A DNA stretch of 64,000 nucleotides from DASXKD01 sp963806145 (GTDB lineage: Bacteria > Actinomycetota > Actinomycetes > Streptosporangiales > Streptosporangiaceae): the NCBI GenBank assembly GCA_963806145.1, contig CAWDXD010000024.1:40304-104303 (forward strand). The letters run 5' to 3'. How positions within the stretch are numbered: the first letter of the stretch is position 1; the number at the start of each line of letters is the position of its first letter. Below are positions 35,701 to 42,985 of the stretch, in pieces. The notes under the pieces are model-generated. The model did no database searches. It saw nothing but the letters and a program-made list of their open reading frames with translations, and was not told the DNA's origin. A program made the position numbers and the translations under genes.

Positions 35701-35817
35701 GAGAAGAAGGCCCTCGCCAACCTCGTGATCAGCGACGGAGAGGGCTGGCTGACCGAGCTGTCCAGTGGTGAGCTGCGCTCGATGTTCGAACTGTCCGCGG
35801 AGGCCGTCGGTGACTGA
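32764..35817 (+). CDS. SNF2-family DNA helicase/translocase (HepA/RapA-like)
   Basis: 1017 residues. The N-terminal 540 residues are the SNF2-associated domain common in actinobacteria (MLVLHGFWAAHDGLCLWAED at the start). Helicase motifs: Q-type LRPYQERGLSWLDFL, I DDMGLGKTVQLLAL (about 564), II VLDEAQAVKN, III ALTGTPVENRLAELWSLMDF, V SLRAGGTGLNLTAANHVIHL and VI TDRAFRIGQQRNVQVRKFI. ATP-driven dsDNA translocase; probably remodels protein-DNA or RNA-polymerase complexes. Its end overlaps the SWIM gene by eight bases, a pairing common in actinobacteria and cyanobacteria. Confidence 0.92.
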   Translation: MLVLHGFWAAHDGLCLWAEDSELPVTSTSHALRSPRPHPFAAPASVLTTLHAGKPATADLLLPSLRMAPLDSPELIRTAPRPAARSEPALLPWTVPVVMLYAGPALAAIPERAPGVRYGAAMDHLAGLAAFAAELVARGRVLPTLDHDGAGAVARWRPVIQGPDVAAMHALVAAMPPVCRAVPGHADPHEVMAAALAALVDAAAREALPAGLALVPPRRGRLPARLPAAEAWLTALTGSDGRFDADPGELSALARALAPWEDIGTGRTGPARATFRLAEVTEEPDDVLSGAAEPGVPEPGWRLEFLLQSIADPSLLIPAEQTWADDGTLSRWLPRPQELLLGELGRASRIYPELADGLRQARPCALDLDADGAYRFLSTMAPALDEAGFGVLLPSWWDRRARLGLTMSAHTPADGVVTKPGKFGKDQLMDFRWRLAVGDDTLSEAEIAALAQTKAPLVRLRGQWVAVDPDQLRRGLEFLARNKAGRMSAAEILRLAAAHPEDSATPLPVTGIQADGWVGELLGGSVSDNVRSISVPADFHATLRPYQERGLSWLDFLSSLGLGACLADDMGLGKTVQLLALEAVHRAERPGDPPTLLLCPMSLVGNWQREAARFAPALRVYAHHGRERLREGELADRLAQADLMVTTYATATRDIEELAGYEWRRVVLDEAQAVKNSLSQAARAVRRLRGGQRVALTGTPVENRLAELWSLMDFLNPGLLGPADKFRTRYAIPVERHGQTEPAERLRAITRPYLLRRLKTDPAIITDLPEKIEIKQYCRLTTEQASLYQSVVDDMMEKIENSQGIERRGNVLAAMAKLKQVCNHPALLLHDRSAVGARSGKVIRLEEICEEILAEGDKALLFTQFTEFAAMLLPHLAARFGTDISYLHGGTSKKRRDELVTRFGSGDGPPLFLLSLRAGGTGLNLTAANHVIHLDRWWNPAVENQATDRAFRIGQQRNVQVRKFICTGTLEEKIDEMIEEKKALANLVISDGEGWLTELSSGELRSMFELSAEAVGD

Positions 35818-36649
35818 GGACCCGGGCGGCCCGCGGCCGCGGCGCTGGTTCCCTGCGGAGCCAACGCGGCCGCTGGCCGTGGAGGGCGGGCTCAGGGCGC
35901 GCAGCACGCGCGGCGCGATCGGGCAGACCTGGTGGTCCGGGCGGTTCATCGCGGTCCTGGAGGCCATCATCGTGGGCGGGCGGCTGGAACGCGGCCGCAA
36001 CTACGCCCGCCGCGGCCAGGTTCTTTCCATGGATGTGACCGCGGGGATGGTCAGCGCGCTGGTCCAGGGCAGCCGGGTGCAGCCATACCGGGTCCGCATC
36101 GGGCTTGACGCGTTCGGCACACCGGAGTGGGACGCGGCCGAGCGCACACTGGCCGCCAGCGCCTGGTACTCGGCGAAGCTGCTGGCGGGCGAGATGCCGG
36201 AGGACATCGAGGACGTCTTCGCCGAACTGGGGCTTGCGCTGTTCCCGGCCTCGGCGGCCGAACTGTCGATGTACTGCTCCTGCCCGGACTGGGAGGTCCC
36301 CTGCAAGCACATCGCGGCCGTGTTCTACCTGCTGGCCGAGGCGTTCGATGACGACCCGTTCAGCATCCTGGCGTGGCGCGGGCGCAGCCGGGAGGATCTG
36401 CTGGCCGGCCTGCACGCGGCCCGCGGCGGGGCCGCGGTGGACCCCGGCGAGCCGGGCGGCGTGCCGCTGGCCGACTGCCTCGGCTCGTTCTTCGCCCTGC
36501 CCGCGCCGCTGCCGGTGACCAGCCCGCCCGCCGCGTCGAGCGCCTCGGTCCTGGACCAGGTCCCGCCGCTGGGCCTGGCGGTGCGCGGCCGGCCGCTCGC
36601 CGACCTGCTCCGCCCGGCCTACGAGTCCTTCGCCGCCCCGCCGCCGTGA
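35810..36649 (+). CDS. SWIM zinc-finger protein
   Basis: 279 residues from GTG 35810, overlapping the helicase gene. SWIM motif CSCPDWEVPCKH (about 156-167) with CxCxnCxH zinc ligands. N-terminal half begins with a WWSGRFIAVLEA segment and continues with LERGRNYARRGQVLSMDVTAG, both typical of SNF2-linked SWIM proteins. Probably recognises DNA or protein and works with the helicase; the coupling supports a complex. The C-terminus is proline-rich and variable. Confidence 0.88.
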   Translation: MTEDPGGPRPRRWFPAEPTRPLAVEGGLRARSTRGAIGQTWWSGRFIAVLEAIIVGGRLERGRNYARRGQVLSMDVTAGMVSALVQGSRVQPYRVRIGLDAFGTPEWDAAERTLAASAWYSAKLLAGEMPEDIEDVFAELGLALFPASAAELSMYCSCPDWEVPCKHIAAVFYLLAEAFDDDPFSILAWRGRSREDLLAGLHAARGGAAVDPGEPGGVPLADCLGSFFALPAPLPVTSPPAASSASVLDQVPPLGLAVRGRPLADLLRPAYESFAAPPP

Positions 36650-36677
36650 GCCGCCCTGACCCCGTACCCCCGGTTCG

Positions 36678-36723
36678 TGATCATGGTGATGTGACCCATG
36701 GGCGGGCCGGATCCCCATGATCA
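36678..36723. terminator. 9-bp inverted repeat between convergent genes
   Basis: TGATCATGG (36678-36686) pairs with CCATGATCA (36715-36723) across 28 bases, with a smaller palindrome CCCATGGG inside. The SWIM gene and the 36773-37147 gene point at each other here, so a bidirectional terminator is plausible. There is no T-run, so this is a weak call. Confidence 0.4.
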
Positions 36724-36772
36724 TCGCCGCTGTGGGCGTGGCGGGTGACCTCGGACGGTGGGTGCGCGGGGT

Positions 36773-37147
36773 TTACTGCTCCCGGAAGCCGCCGAGGAAC
36801 CGGCGGAACAGGCCGCCCTCGCGGGGCAGTGCCGGCTCTGGCGGCGGTGCCACCGAGCGCTCCGTGGCTACCGGCCCGTCGTAGTCGGTCCGGGCGATCG
36901 CATCCACGGTCTGCGCCTCGTCGAAGTCCTCGGAGCCGTCGATCTTCGGCACGAACCCGACCAGATCTCCGTCCTGCATGACTTGTGCCTCAAGCCCGAT
37001 GGTGCCGTCGGTGTCCCATTCGGCCTGGCGGCCGTCGTGCAGGTTCACCCGCACCCCGAACTGGTCTACACCCGCGTGCAGCATGTGGGCATCGATGCCG
37101 CGGTCGCGCAGTGCGTCGACCACCCGGCGGGCCCGGTTCTCTTCCAC
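36773..37147 (-). CDS. Conserved hypothetical protein (124 aa)
   Basis: GTG start. Residues 1-75 look like a compact domain (ENRARRVVDALRDRGIDAHM, GVRVNLHDGRQAEWDTDGTIGLEAQVMQDGDLVGFVPKI, split), followed by a proline-rich linker and the amphipathic tail GGLFRRFLGGFRE. No family name recognised. It starts 37 bases from the attL repeat. Before integration it would have been the divergent neighbour of the kinase/phospholyase gene now at 45974. Confidence 0.7.
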   Translation of the reverse strand: MEENRARRVVDALRDRGIDAHMLHAGVDQFGVRVNLHDGRQAEWDTDGTIGLEAQVMQDGDLVGFVPKIDGSEDFDEAQTVDAIARTDYDGPVATERSVAPPPEPALPREGGLFRRFLGGFREQ

Positions 37148-37184
37148 CGCCCCAAACTAGCTGGTCCGCGAGACTGCAAGATAC

Positions 37185-37202
37185 TCTTCGGGCCTATGGT
37201 GC
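37185..37202. repeat. attL: 18-bp direct repeat (left end of element)
   Basis: TCTTCGGGCCTATGGTGC, identical to 45963-45980; identity stops on both sides. The left copy retains an ATG at 37196, but it leads to only nine codons before a stop. Confidence 0.9.
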
Positions 37203-37493
37203 CAGGTGCATGTTTTCCCAGGTAGACCCCAGTATCTGCGGGACCTGGTAAGGCCGTCGTGCAACCAGCGTGCGACATAGATTCGGCGCGGTTGACCACG
37301 GGAGTCCATGCCTGTAACTTCAGTCCCGAAGGCGCTCACGCGGCCACAGTGCCGCGTTTCCCGCACAACCGGAACCACGCCGGTCTCCCTCGAACCCGAG
37401 GCGGGGACAACCCCCAGTCGGCACAGGCCAACAGATGCGGTGGGCAGGGGTTGGCCGGGTCCCTTCAGGTGATCCATGCCTGGAGGCATCCCC

Positions 37494-37715
37494 ATGCCCG
37501 TTCCCCACCACGGCGCACCCACCCGCAAGCGCGAGTGGGAGTCCGTCAACAGCGCCGCCGCCTACGCCAAGGTCTCGGCCAAGACCATCAGAAGGCGCAT
37601 CCTCGACGGGTCGCTGCCCGCGCACCGGCTCGGGCCGCAGCTGCTCAGGATCGACCGCGCCGACCTCGACCAGCTGTTCCGCCCCGTCCCCGCCGGCGGC
37701 GGCGATGCCGCCTGA
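37494..37715 (+). CDS. Excisionase-like helix-turn-helix protein
   Basis: 73 residues, MerR/Xis-type winged HTH: VNSAAAYAKVSAKTIRRRIL, then GSLPAHRLGPQLLRIDRADLDQLF, the standard layout of the excisionase DNA-binding family. ATG 37494 with GGAGG at 37482-37486 is preferred to the ATG at 37476. It overlaps the replication gene. In relatives such proteins serve as excisionase or replication activator; being far from int but next to attL fits either. Confidence 0.8.
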   Translation: MPVPHHGAPTRKREWESVNSAAAYAKVSAKTIRRRILDGSLPAHRLGPQLLRIDRADLDQLFRPVPAGGGDAA

Positions 37716-39927
37716 CAAGCGAACCGGGCCCCAGGACACCATCAACCCTGAAGCCCGGCCCTATGCCGAGGGTCCTCACCACACCGACAACACGGCCAGC
37801 GTAGCTGAAGACCTCGATATCGCCCGCGCGCTCGCCGCGGCGGGCATCCCCGTGTTCGTCGCCTACGACGACCCGGAGGGCAAGACCAATTCGGGCAGGG
37901 CGACCGGGTACCGGCTGCCCACGGGATGGGAGAACACCACCGCGAACCCCGCCTACGTGAACGCATGGCGGCCAGGGCGCGCGCTGTGCGCCGTCATGGG
38001 CTGCGGGCTCGACCTGGTGGACATCGACCCGCGAAACGGCGGCGACCCGGCCGCGCTGGACGGGATCATGCCAGAAGTGCTCGGCGAAGCCCGGTCACCC
38101 TCGGGCGGCGAGCACAGGTTCGTCGCCTCGATGGGTGTCCGGTCCCGGGACGATGTCCTCCCCGGCATTGACGTCAAAGCGGGCATCGAGGGCGCAGCGG
38201 GCCGCGGGTTCGCGTTCATCGCCCCCACCGTCCGCAAGTCCAAGGTGACCGGTCACCCCGCGGCCTACCGATGGACCCGGCCGCCCGACCTGGCACGCCT
38301 GAACGGCAACGTTCCCAGCGGCGGCCCGCTCGCCGAACTGGTGCGCAAAGCTCACGGATCACACGGGCAGCCCGGTGCCCTGTTCCAGCAGCCCGGCGGC
38401 CATTCCGAAGGCTGGACCAACCCGGACATCGCCCAGCTCATCCGCGAGGGCATCCCCGCCGGGCAGGCACAGCAGCCCGTCCTCCGCGACACGGTCGCCA
38501 GGCTCGCAGGCCAGGGATACGACCGGACCGTCTGCTTCGGCATCTGGCAGGCCATCGTCGACCGGACCACGCTGACCACGCCCGGCTGGCCATGGGCCGA
38601 AGCTGACTTCACCGACATGTACGACAGCGCGGCGGCCAAATACGGCGCCGCGCAGCGCGCGCCCGCCGGCGGCACGGGGGACATCGCCGAGCCTGCCGAC
38701 CGGCTGGAGTTCCTGCCCATCGCCGAACTGTGCGCCCAGGTCGATAAGGCCGGCCCGCGCCGGTTCCTGCTCCGGGGCATCTGGCCCGCCGGCGACTACG
38801 GCGTCCACGCCGCCGAGATGAAAGCGCAGAAGACGTGGAACACCGCCGACCTGGCGGTGTCCGTCGCATCGGGCACGCCATGGCTCGGGGCGATCCCCGT
38901 CGACCAGCCCGGCCCGGTGGTCATGCTGGCCGGTGAAGGCGGCAAGGCATCCGTGGTGCGGCGGCTGCGCGCCATCTGCGCCAGCCGCGGCCTGCGCCTG
39001 GAGGAGCTGCCCATCACCATCTGCGCCCGCGCGCCAAACCTGGGGAACATCGCGGACCTCGCCCAAGTGCGCGACGCCATGACCGCCGTCACCCCGCACC
39101 TGCTCACCCTCGACCCGCTCTACCTGTCCGCCGGGAACGCCAGCGCCGGGCAGCTCTATGAGATGGGCGTCATGCTCGGCCGCGTCCAGCGGCTCTGCGA
39201 AGACGCCGCCGCGGCGCTGTTCGTCGTCACCCACTTCAACCGCAAACCCGGCGCCGGGGCGCAGCGCATCACCGGCGCCGGGCCGGCCGAGTGGGGGCGC
39301 GTACTCATCACCGCGACCATCATGTCCAGCCACACAGACCCCATCACCAAGGCCACCACGAAACTGGCGCGCCTCGACGTGATCGGCGGCGAGATCCCCG
39401 ACCAGTCCATCCGCGTCCACCGCGTCATCCGGGCAGACGACCCCGACGACATGAACTCCGCCCTGCACTACGAGACCACCGTCCTCGACGGCACCGACGA
39501 CAGCGGCGAGGACGGCATGCCGCCGGGGAAAGCGAACCTGCTCGCAGCGCTCCGCGCCGACCCCGCAACGCCGCGGACGCTCCCGCAACTCGTGGACTGG
39601 ATCGTGAACGTTCGCCGCGGGCTGCCGCTGAAACGGACAACTGGCAGCGAGTACCTGAACGAGCTCGCGAAGGACGGCTACGCGGACTGCATCGACCAGG
39701 GGCCTGGCAAGGCGAAGCTTTGGTTCGTCCCCGAAGGGGTGTCGGACGACGCGTCGGCAAGTCTTCCGACGGGTGGGCTCACACCTACTGCCGACCCGTC
39801 GTCGGCGTCGTCGTTGTATAGCGACGACGACGGGTCGGCGGGTGAGCTGACAGGTTCCAGCGCCCCCGGCGGGGGATGGGGTGCCGGCTGGCCTTCCGAC
39901 ACCCTCGGCGCGGAGGCGAACCAGTGA
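37705..39927 (+). CDS. Primase-polymerase with RepA-type AAA ATPase domain
   Basis: 740 residues. The N-terminal prim-pol domain (about 30-240) has the catalytic acidic pair in LDLVDIDPRNGG (near 108) and the GGEHRFVA motif. The C-terminal domain (about 330-600) is RepA/AAA_25-like: degenerate Walker A HAAEMKAQKTWNTADLA, Walker B HLLTLDPLYLS and VVTHFNRKPGAGAQRITG. A C-terminal winged-helix-like part and acidic tail follow. Initiates and primes replication of the excised element, as prim-pol proteins do in actinomycete elements and P4-type satellites. Starts inside the HTH gene, so coupled. The GxxxxGK glycines of Walker A are missing (EMKAQK). Confidence 0.85.
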   Translation: MPPDKRTGPQDTINPEARPYAEGPHHTDNTASVAEDLDIARALAAAGIPVFVAYDDPEGKTNSGRATGYRLPTGWENTTANPAYVNAWRPGRALCAVMGCGLDLVDIDPRNGGDPAALDGIMPEVLGEARSPSGGEHRFVASMGVRSRDDVLPGIDVKAGIEGAAGRGFAFIAPTVRKSKVTGHPAAYRWTRPPDLARLNGNVPSGGPLAELVRKAHGSHGQPGALFQQPGGHSEGWTNPDIAQLIREGIPAGQAQQPVLRDTVARLAGQGYDRTVCFGIWQAIVDRTTLTTPGWPWAEADFTDMYDSAAAKYGAAQRAPAGGTGDIAEPADRLEFLPIAELCAQVDKAGPRRFLLRGIWPAGDYGVHAAEMKAQKTWNTADLAVSVASGTPWLGAIPVDQPGPVVMLAGEGGKASVVRRLRAICASRGLRLEELPITICARAPNLGNIADLAQVRDAMTAVTPHLLTLDPLYLSAGNASAGQLYEMGVMLGRVQRLCEDAAAALFVVTHFNRKPGAGAQRITGAGPAEWGRVLITATIMSSHTDPITKATTKLARLDVIGGEIPDQSIRVHRVIRADDPDDMNSALHYETTVLDGTDDSGEDGMPPGKANLLAALRADPATPRTLPQLVDWIVNVRRGLPLKRTTGSEYLNELAKDGYADCIDQGPGKAKLWFVPEGVSDDASASLPTGGLTPTADPSSASSLYSDDDGSAGELTGSSAPGGGWGAGWPSDTLGAEANQ

Positions 39928-40124
39928 CCGGCGACCCGCTGGCCCTCGCCGATCCGCTGCCGCTCGCCGACCGGGTACGCAAAGCACGGCACCCCGGGGT
40001 ATGCACCGTCTGCCGCGCGCCTGTCACCATCGGCCAGCCCATCGCGCACCTGGCCAAGCCGCCTGGATGGTGCCACGTCCGGTGCGCGCCAGCCGTGACG
40101 GCCCGCCCATCCCGGCCCTCTTGA
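39924..40124 (+). CDS. Small zinc-ribbon-like protein (66 aa)
   Basis: GTG start overlaps the replication gene stop (GTGA). CTVCRAPVTIGQPIAH and GWCHVRCAP provide four Cys and His in a zinc-ribbon arrangement, a common type of small DNA- or protein-binding module beside element replication genes. Function not known. Confidence 0.6.
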   Translation: MTGDPLALADPLPLADRVRKARHPGVCTVCRAPVTIGQPIAHLAKPPGWCHVRCAPAVTARPSRPS

Positions 40125-40139
40125 CCGTCGCCAAGCGCG

Positions 40140-40355
40140 CTACGGAAGCCCTCTTCTCAAGCGCTCCAGGAGCAGCTGGTCAGGCTCGGGCTTCGTCAGC
40201 TCCTCCGCGATGGTCACCGCTGCAATCGCCTGGTCGCGGTCAAAGACCCAGTCACCACCTGGATAGGAACTGACCGCCCAGACCTCGCCGCGGCGTTCCG
40301 CGAACACGGTCGTCATGTCGGACGTGATTTCGGTCTCGGTGATGGTAAGCGCCAT
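40140..40355 (-). CDS. Hypothetical protein (71 aa), opposite strand
   Basis: Reads MALTITETEITSDMTTVFAE, then a short beta-rich part GEVWAVSSYPGGDWVFD and a helix ending in PDQLLLERLRRGLP. Amino-acid composition is protein-like rather than GC-shadow-like. It is the only minus-strand gene in this part of the element. No family recognised. Confidence 0.5.
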   Translation of the reverse strand: MALTITETEITSDMTTVFAERRGEVWAVSSYPGGDWVFDRDQAIAAVTIAEELTKPEPDQLLLERLRRGLP

Positions 40356-40551
40356 ACGTGCAGCATTGCATCAGGGGCGTGAGCGTGTACGAGGGTGGCC
40401 ATGGTGACGGCCACCATGACGACGATGGTCCCGCTGCCGCGTGACCACCCCGGCCCTCCTGACCACTCAGCGGCCCTCCTACCATCCGCAGTCACAGAGG
40501 GTATCGGATCGCGACGCAAAGTTACCGCAGGTCAGAGACCCCGGCGTCATG

Positions 40552-40585
40552 CGTCCTGTCCGCGACATGCGAAGGACGTTTTTTT
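40552..40585 (+). terminator. Intrinsic terminator-like hairpin before terS
   Basis: CGTCC (40552-40556) pairs with GGACG (40574-40578), with TGTC/GACA as an inner stem, followed at once by seven T (40579-40585). This is the only stem directly followed by a long T-run that I noticed in the window. It lies 31 bases before the small terminase gene, so it could end upstream transcription or act as an attenuator for terS. Confidence 0.6.
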
Positions 40586-40616
40586 GGTGACGCGCTGTCA
40601 TGATGGTGGGGTGGGC

Positions 40617-40973
40617 ATGAGACGGTCACCCTCCGGGCTGGGGAAGTCCGGCCGGGCGCTGTGGCGCGAGATCAACGCCGAGTACGGCCTGGCGCCGCAC
40701 GAGGCGGCGATCCTGACCCAGTGCTGCCGGTGCGCCGACCGGCTCGACGCCATCGAGGCCGAGCTGGCCGGCGCCGGGTCGCTGACGGTGGCCGGCTCGA
40801 CCGGCCAGCCGCGCGCCCATCCCCTGCTGGCCGAGTGGCGGATGCAGGCGCGGGTGCTGGAGTCGCTGAGCCGGGCGCTGTCGATCCCGCTGCCGTCGGA
40901 GACCGTGGGGCGCAGGCGCAGCCCGTCGGCGCGGGAGGCGGCGTTGCAGAGGTGGCACGGTGGCGTGGCGTAA
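40617..40973 (+). CDS. Small terminase subunit, P27 family (TerS-like)
   Basis: 118 residues. LWREINAEYGLAPHEAAILTQ, DRLDAIEAELAGAG, LTVAGSTGQPRAHPLLAEWR and LESLSRALSIPLPSE reproduce the order typical of P27-type phage small terminase subunits. TerS recognises the packaging site on phage DNA. No large subunit or other head gene is present in the element. In phage satellites a lone TerS redirects a helper phage's packaging to satellite DNA; that role is inferred. ATG 40617 follows GGTGGGG. It overlaps the next gene by 14 bases. Confidence 0.75.
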   Translation: MRRSPSGLGKSGRALWREINAEYGLAPHEAAILTQCCRCADRLDAIEAELAGAGSLTVAGSTGQPRAHPLLAEWRMQARVLESLSRALSIPLPSETVGRRRSPSAREAALQRWHGGVA

Positions 40974-41211
40974 GGCCGCCGCGGGCCCGGCCGCGGATGC
41001 GGTGGCGGAGCTGGCGGGGTACGCGGAGGAGTACGCGGCCGCGGCGGCGCGGGGCGATGCCGGGGCGGCTGTGCGGCTCGGTGGCGTGCTGTCCTGGATG
41101 GACATGATCCGTGTCTCGGGCGGCGAACCCGAGGTTGCCGAGTTGTTCCTGGGGTTCGCGCGGGACGATCGCGCATGGTTGCACGGTGGCGTGGCGCAGG
41201 CCGGCGGCTGA
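40960..41211 (+). CDS. Small hypothetical protein of the element (83 aa)
   Basis: GTG start (VAWRKAAAG) inside the end of terS. Mostly helical, Ala-rich N-terminal half, then LGGVLSWMDMIRVSGGEPEVAELFLGFARDD (split over residues 45-70). No family recognised. The sequence at its start recurs at the start of the next gene. Confidence 0.55.
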   Translation: MAWRKAAAGPAADAVAELAGYAEEYAAAAARGDAGAAVRLGGVLSWMDMIRVSGGEPEVAELFLGFARDDRAWLHGGVAQAGG

Positions 41212-41443
41212 CCCGGAGGCGGCCGCGGCGCTGGCGGTCCTGGACCGTTACAAGTCCATGCTCGAAGCGCTGCGCGATGCCGGGGACCCGCACGCGGCGT
41301 GGCGGCTGCACATCTTGTGGTGGGCCCGGCATGACATTGAGCAGTGGGGCATGGACGCTGTTTCCCGGCTGCGGCTGGAGGGGTACGAGCGGGAGATCCG
41401 GCATCTGCTTCCTGACATACCCCGGGGGGGTATGGGACGATAG
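41186..41443 (+). CDS. Small helical hypothetical protein (85 aa)
   Basis: GTG start (VAWRRPAAD) within the previous gene. ALAVLDRYKSMLEALRDAG, AAWRLHILWWARHDIEQWG and RLRLEGYEREIRHLL are strongly amphipathic and protein-like. Unknown function; probably one translationally coupled unit with terS and the preceding gene. Confidence 0.6.
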   Translation: MAWRRPAADPEAAAALAVLDRYKSMLEALRDAGDPHAAWRLHILWWARHDIEQWGMDAVSRLRLEGYEREIRHLLPDIPRGGMGR

Positions 41444-41511
41444 GACTGCACCGGGAGTGGGGCGCAGTCCCGTCTCCTGCGTCCCGCAACCCGGGCTGAG
41501 ACGGAGGTCCG

Positions 41512-42027
41512 ATGGAGCCAGTATGGCTACCGCTGGCCGTGCGGCGCGCGATGGCAGCGGAGGAACGCGCTGAAGCCCAGCAGGCGCGGGAGTCTGCCCG
41601 TGTGCTGGCGGAGCGTACCGAGGCGCGGCGGTCGGCTGACCTTGCGATGTTCGCGGCGGTGGCCGAGGCGCGCGGGGAGTACGTTGACCCGGTACAACTG
41701 AGTCTCGGCAAGGTCGGGGGCCACACCCTCGCCGGTGTGCTGGAGTCGGCGCGGATGGCTGCCGAACGGGAGGACGCCGCGGCTGAGCTTGAGGAGCGGC
41801 GGAAGCGTGGCGAGCGGCTGAACCTCATCGGCGAACTTGAGGACCCGTCAACTCGCAGCGTGCCCGCGATGACGACGACGCGCCGGGCTATCGAGAAGCG
41901 CGCCGAGCGGTTTGCCGGGGCGGTCACTTCGCAGCGCCAGGCGGATGCGGCGCGGGGCCAGCTGGAGAACGTGGTGCCTGCGGTACGGGCGCCGCACTGG
42001 GCGAGTGGCCGCCGGAGGTCACGGTGA
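41512..42027 (+). CDS. Coiled-coil hypothetical protein (171 aa)
   Basis: ATG with GGAGG at 41502-41506. Residues 10-55 (Ala/Glu/Arg-rich) and 75-105 (RMAAEREDAAAELEERRKRG) predict long helices or coiled coil. The middle holds YVDPVQLSLGKVGGHTLAGVL. No family recognised. Size and position after terS would suit a head-remodelling or scaffold-like satellite protein, but that is speculation. Confidence 0.6.
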   Translation: MEPVWLPLAVRRAMAAEERAEAQQARESARVLAERTEARRSADLAMFAAVAEARGEYVDPVQLSLGKVGGHTLAGVLESARMAAEREDAAAELEERRKRGERLNLIGELEDPSTRSVPAMTTTRRAIEKRAERFAGAVTSQRQADAARGQLENVVPAVRAPHWASGRRRSR

Positions 42028-42029
42028 CC

Positions 42030-42212
42030 ATGCCGGACCCGGCCGACTTCGCCGACTTGTGCGGCGACTTGCCGGACCATGCCGGGGAAGTGCTAGCGAG
42101 TCACAGTGGCCAGCCAACGATCGCTGAGCAGGACCGGACCCACGGCGCGGGCTTGCCTGCCGCCGACCACGGCGCGAGCGACCAGCAGAAGTACGGAGGG
42201 ATGGGTCCATGA
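42030..42212 (+). CDS. Small acidic hypothetical protein (60 aa)
   Basis: ATG 42030 (a GTG at 42024 overlaps the previous stop). Reads MPDPADFADLCGDLPDHAGE, acidic and probably disordered. Its end overlaps the next start by ATGA, which supports it as a real gene in the coupled chain. Confidence 0.5.
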   Translation: MPDPADFADLCGDLPDHAGEVLASHSGQPTIAEQDRTHGAGLPAADHGASDQQKYGGMGP

Positions 42213-42565
42213 AGATTGCGACCGGCCAGGCGGAGCAGCACCCGACACCGCTGCCAATCGACACCGCGGCCACGCCAGGAGTAGTCTCACCGACCCCGCG
42301 GTTCCCGTCCGGGATTGAGCAGAGCGGCGTGCGGGACCTGACCGGGGAGCGGCTGTCCCAGCTGGCCGACAGTGAGGCCGAAATCGCCGCGGCGCAGAGT
42401 TTCGGGGTGAGTGCGGACTCCGGGCGCAGGACGGGATACGCGGCGGACATATCGCCGCTGGGTGCGTCCTATGGCGATGAAATGAGTTTGCCTCCGGTGC
42501 CTGAGCAAATCACCATGCCCGCCAGTGGTGACCTGTACGGCCAGGGCAACCAGCCAGGCGCATGA
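42209..42565 (+). CDS. Hypothetical protein (118 aa), low complexity
   Basis: ATGA overlap at both ends. Pro/Thr/Ser-rich start (AEQHPTPLPIDTAATPGVV), a helical middle RDLTGERLSQLADSEAEIAA, and a Gly/Pro-rich tail. No domain recognised. Coupled to both neighbours. Confidence 0.55.
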   Translation: MKIATGQAEQHPTPLPIDTAATPGVVSPTPRFPSGIEQSGVRDLTGERLSQLADSEAEIAAAQSFGVSADSGRRTGYAADISPLGASYGDEMSLPPVPEQITMPASGDLYGQGNQPGA

Positions 42566-42846
42566 CCGTGGAACTGTATCCGCTGCCGTCGATGCCGGTC
42601 CTGCGGGCTCAGGGTGAGGCGCGGGCCGTCCAACGGGGGCCGCGGACCATTCAGCAGATTCTGGATGACGCACGGCGGAGCATGGAATTGGAAGATGCCT
42701 ACGTCTGCTGGCTGGAGGGTAAGCCGGTCCCGCAGCTGCGGCACCCGAGGCGAACCCTGCGTCAGTGGCTGACCGGCCGCCAGCCGGAACCGGTACCCAT
42801 GACCTCTGTGACGGAGATAGTGCCGGTGTGGCGCTCTGAGCCGTAA
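42562..42846 (+). CDS. Hypothetical protein (94 aa)
   Basis: ATGA overlap with the preceding gene. Contains RTIQQILDDARRSMELEDAY and HPRRTLRQWLTGRQPEP; basic, helix-rich, possibly nucleic-acid binding. No family recognised. Last gene of the coupled series starting at terS. Confidence 0.55.
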   Translation: MTVELYPLPSMPVLRAQGEARAVQRGPRTIQQILDDARRSMELEDAYVCWLEGKPVPQLRHPRRTLRQWLTGRQPEPVPMTSVTEIVPVWRSEP

Positions 42847-42985
42847 GCGCGTTTGTTCCGGAAATTGGGAGATTGACACCGGACGGCCCGGGAAGACAAC
42901 CGGGCGGGGCGCTGCCGCGCAGGAATCGCTCGCGTGTTCTAGCTGGGCCTTGTGGGAGGGGCGGGATAGCTGGTGTACTGCACAA

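Noticed and set aside
39924..42846. A complete prophage at the element
   Set aside because: No large terminase, portal, capsid, tail or lysis gene; the small genes fill the space and the ends are closed by att repeats.
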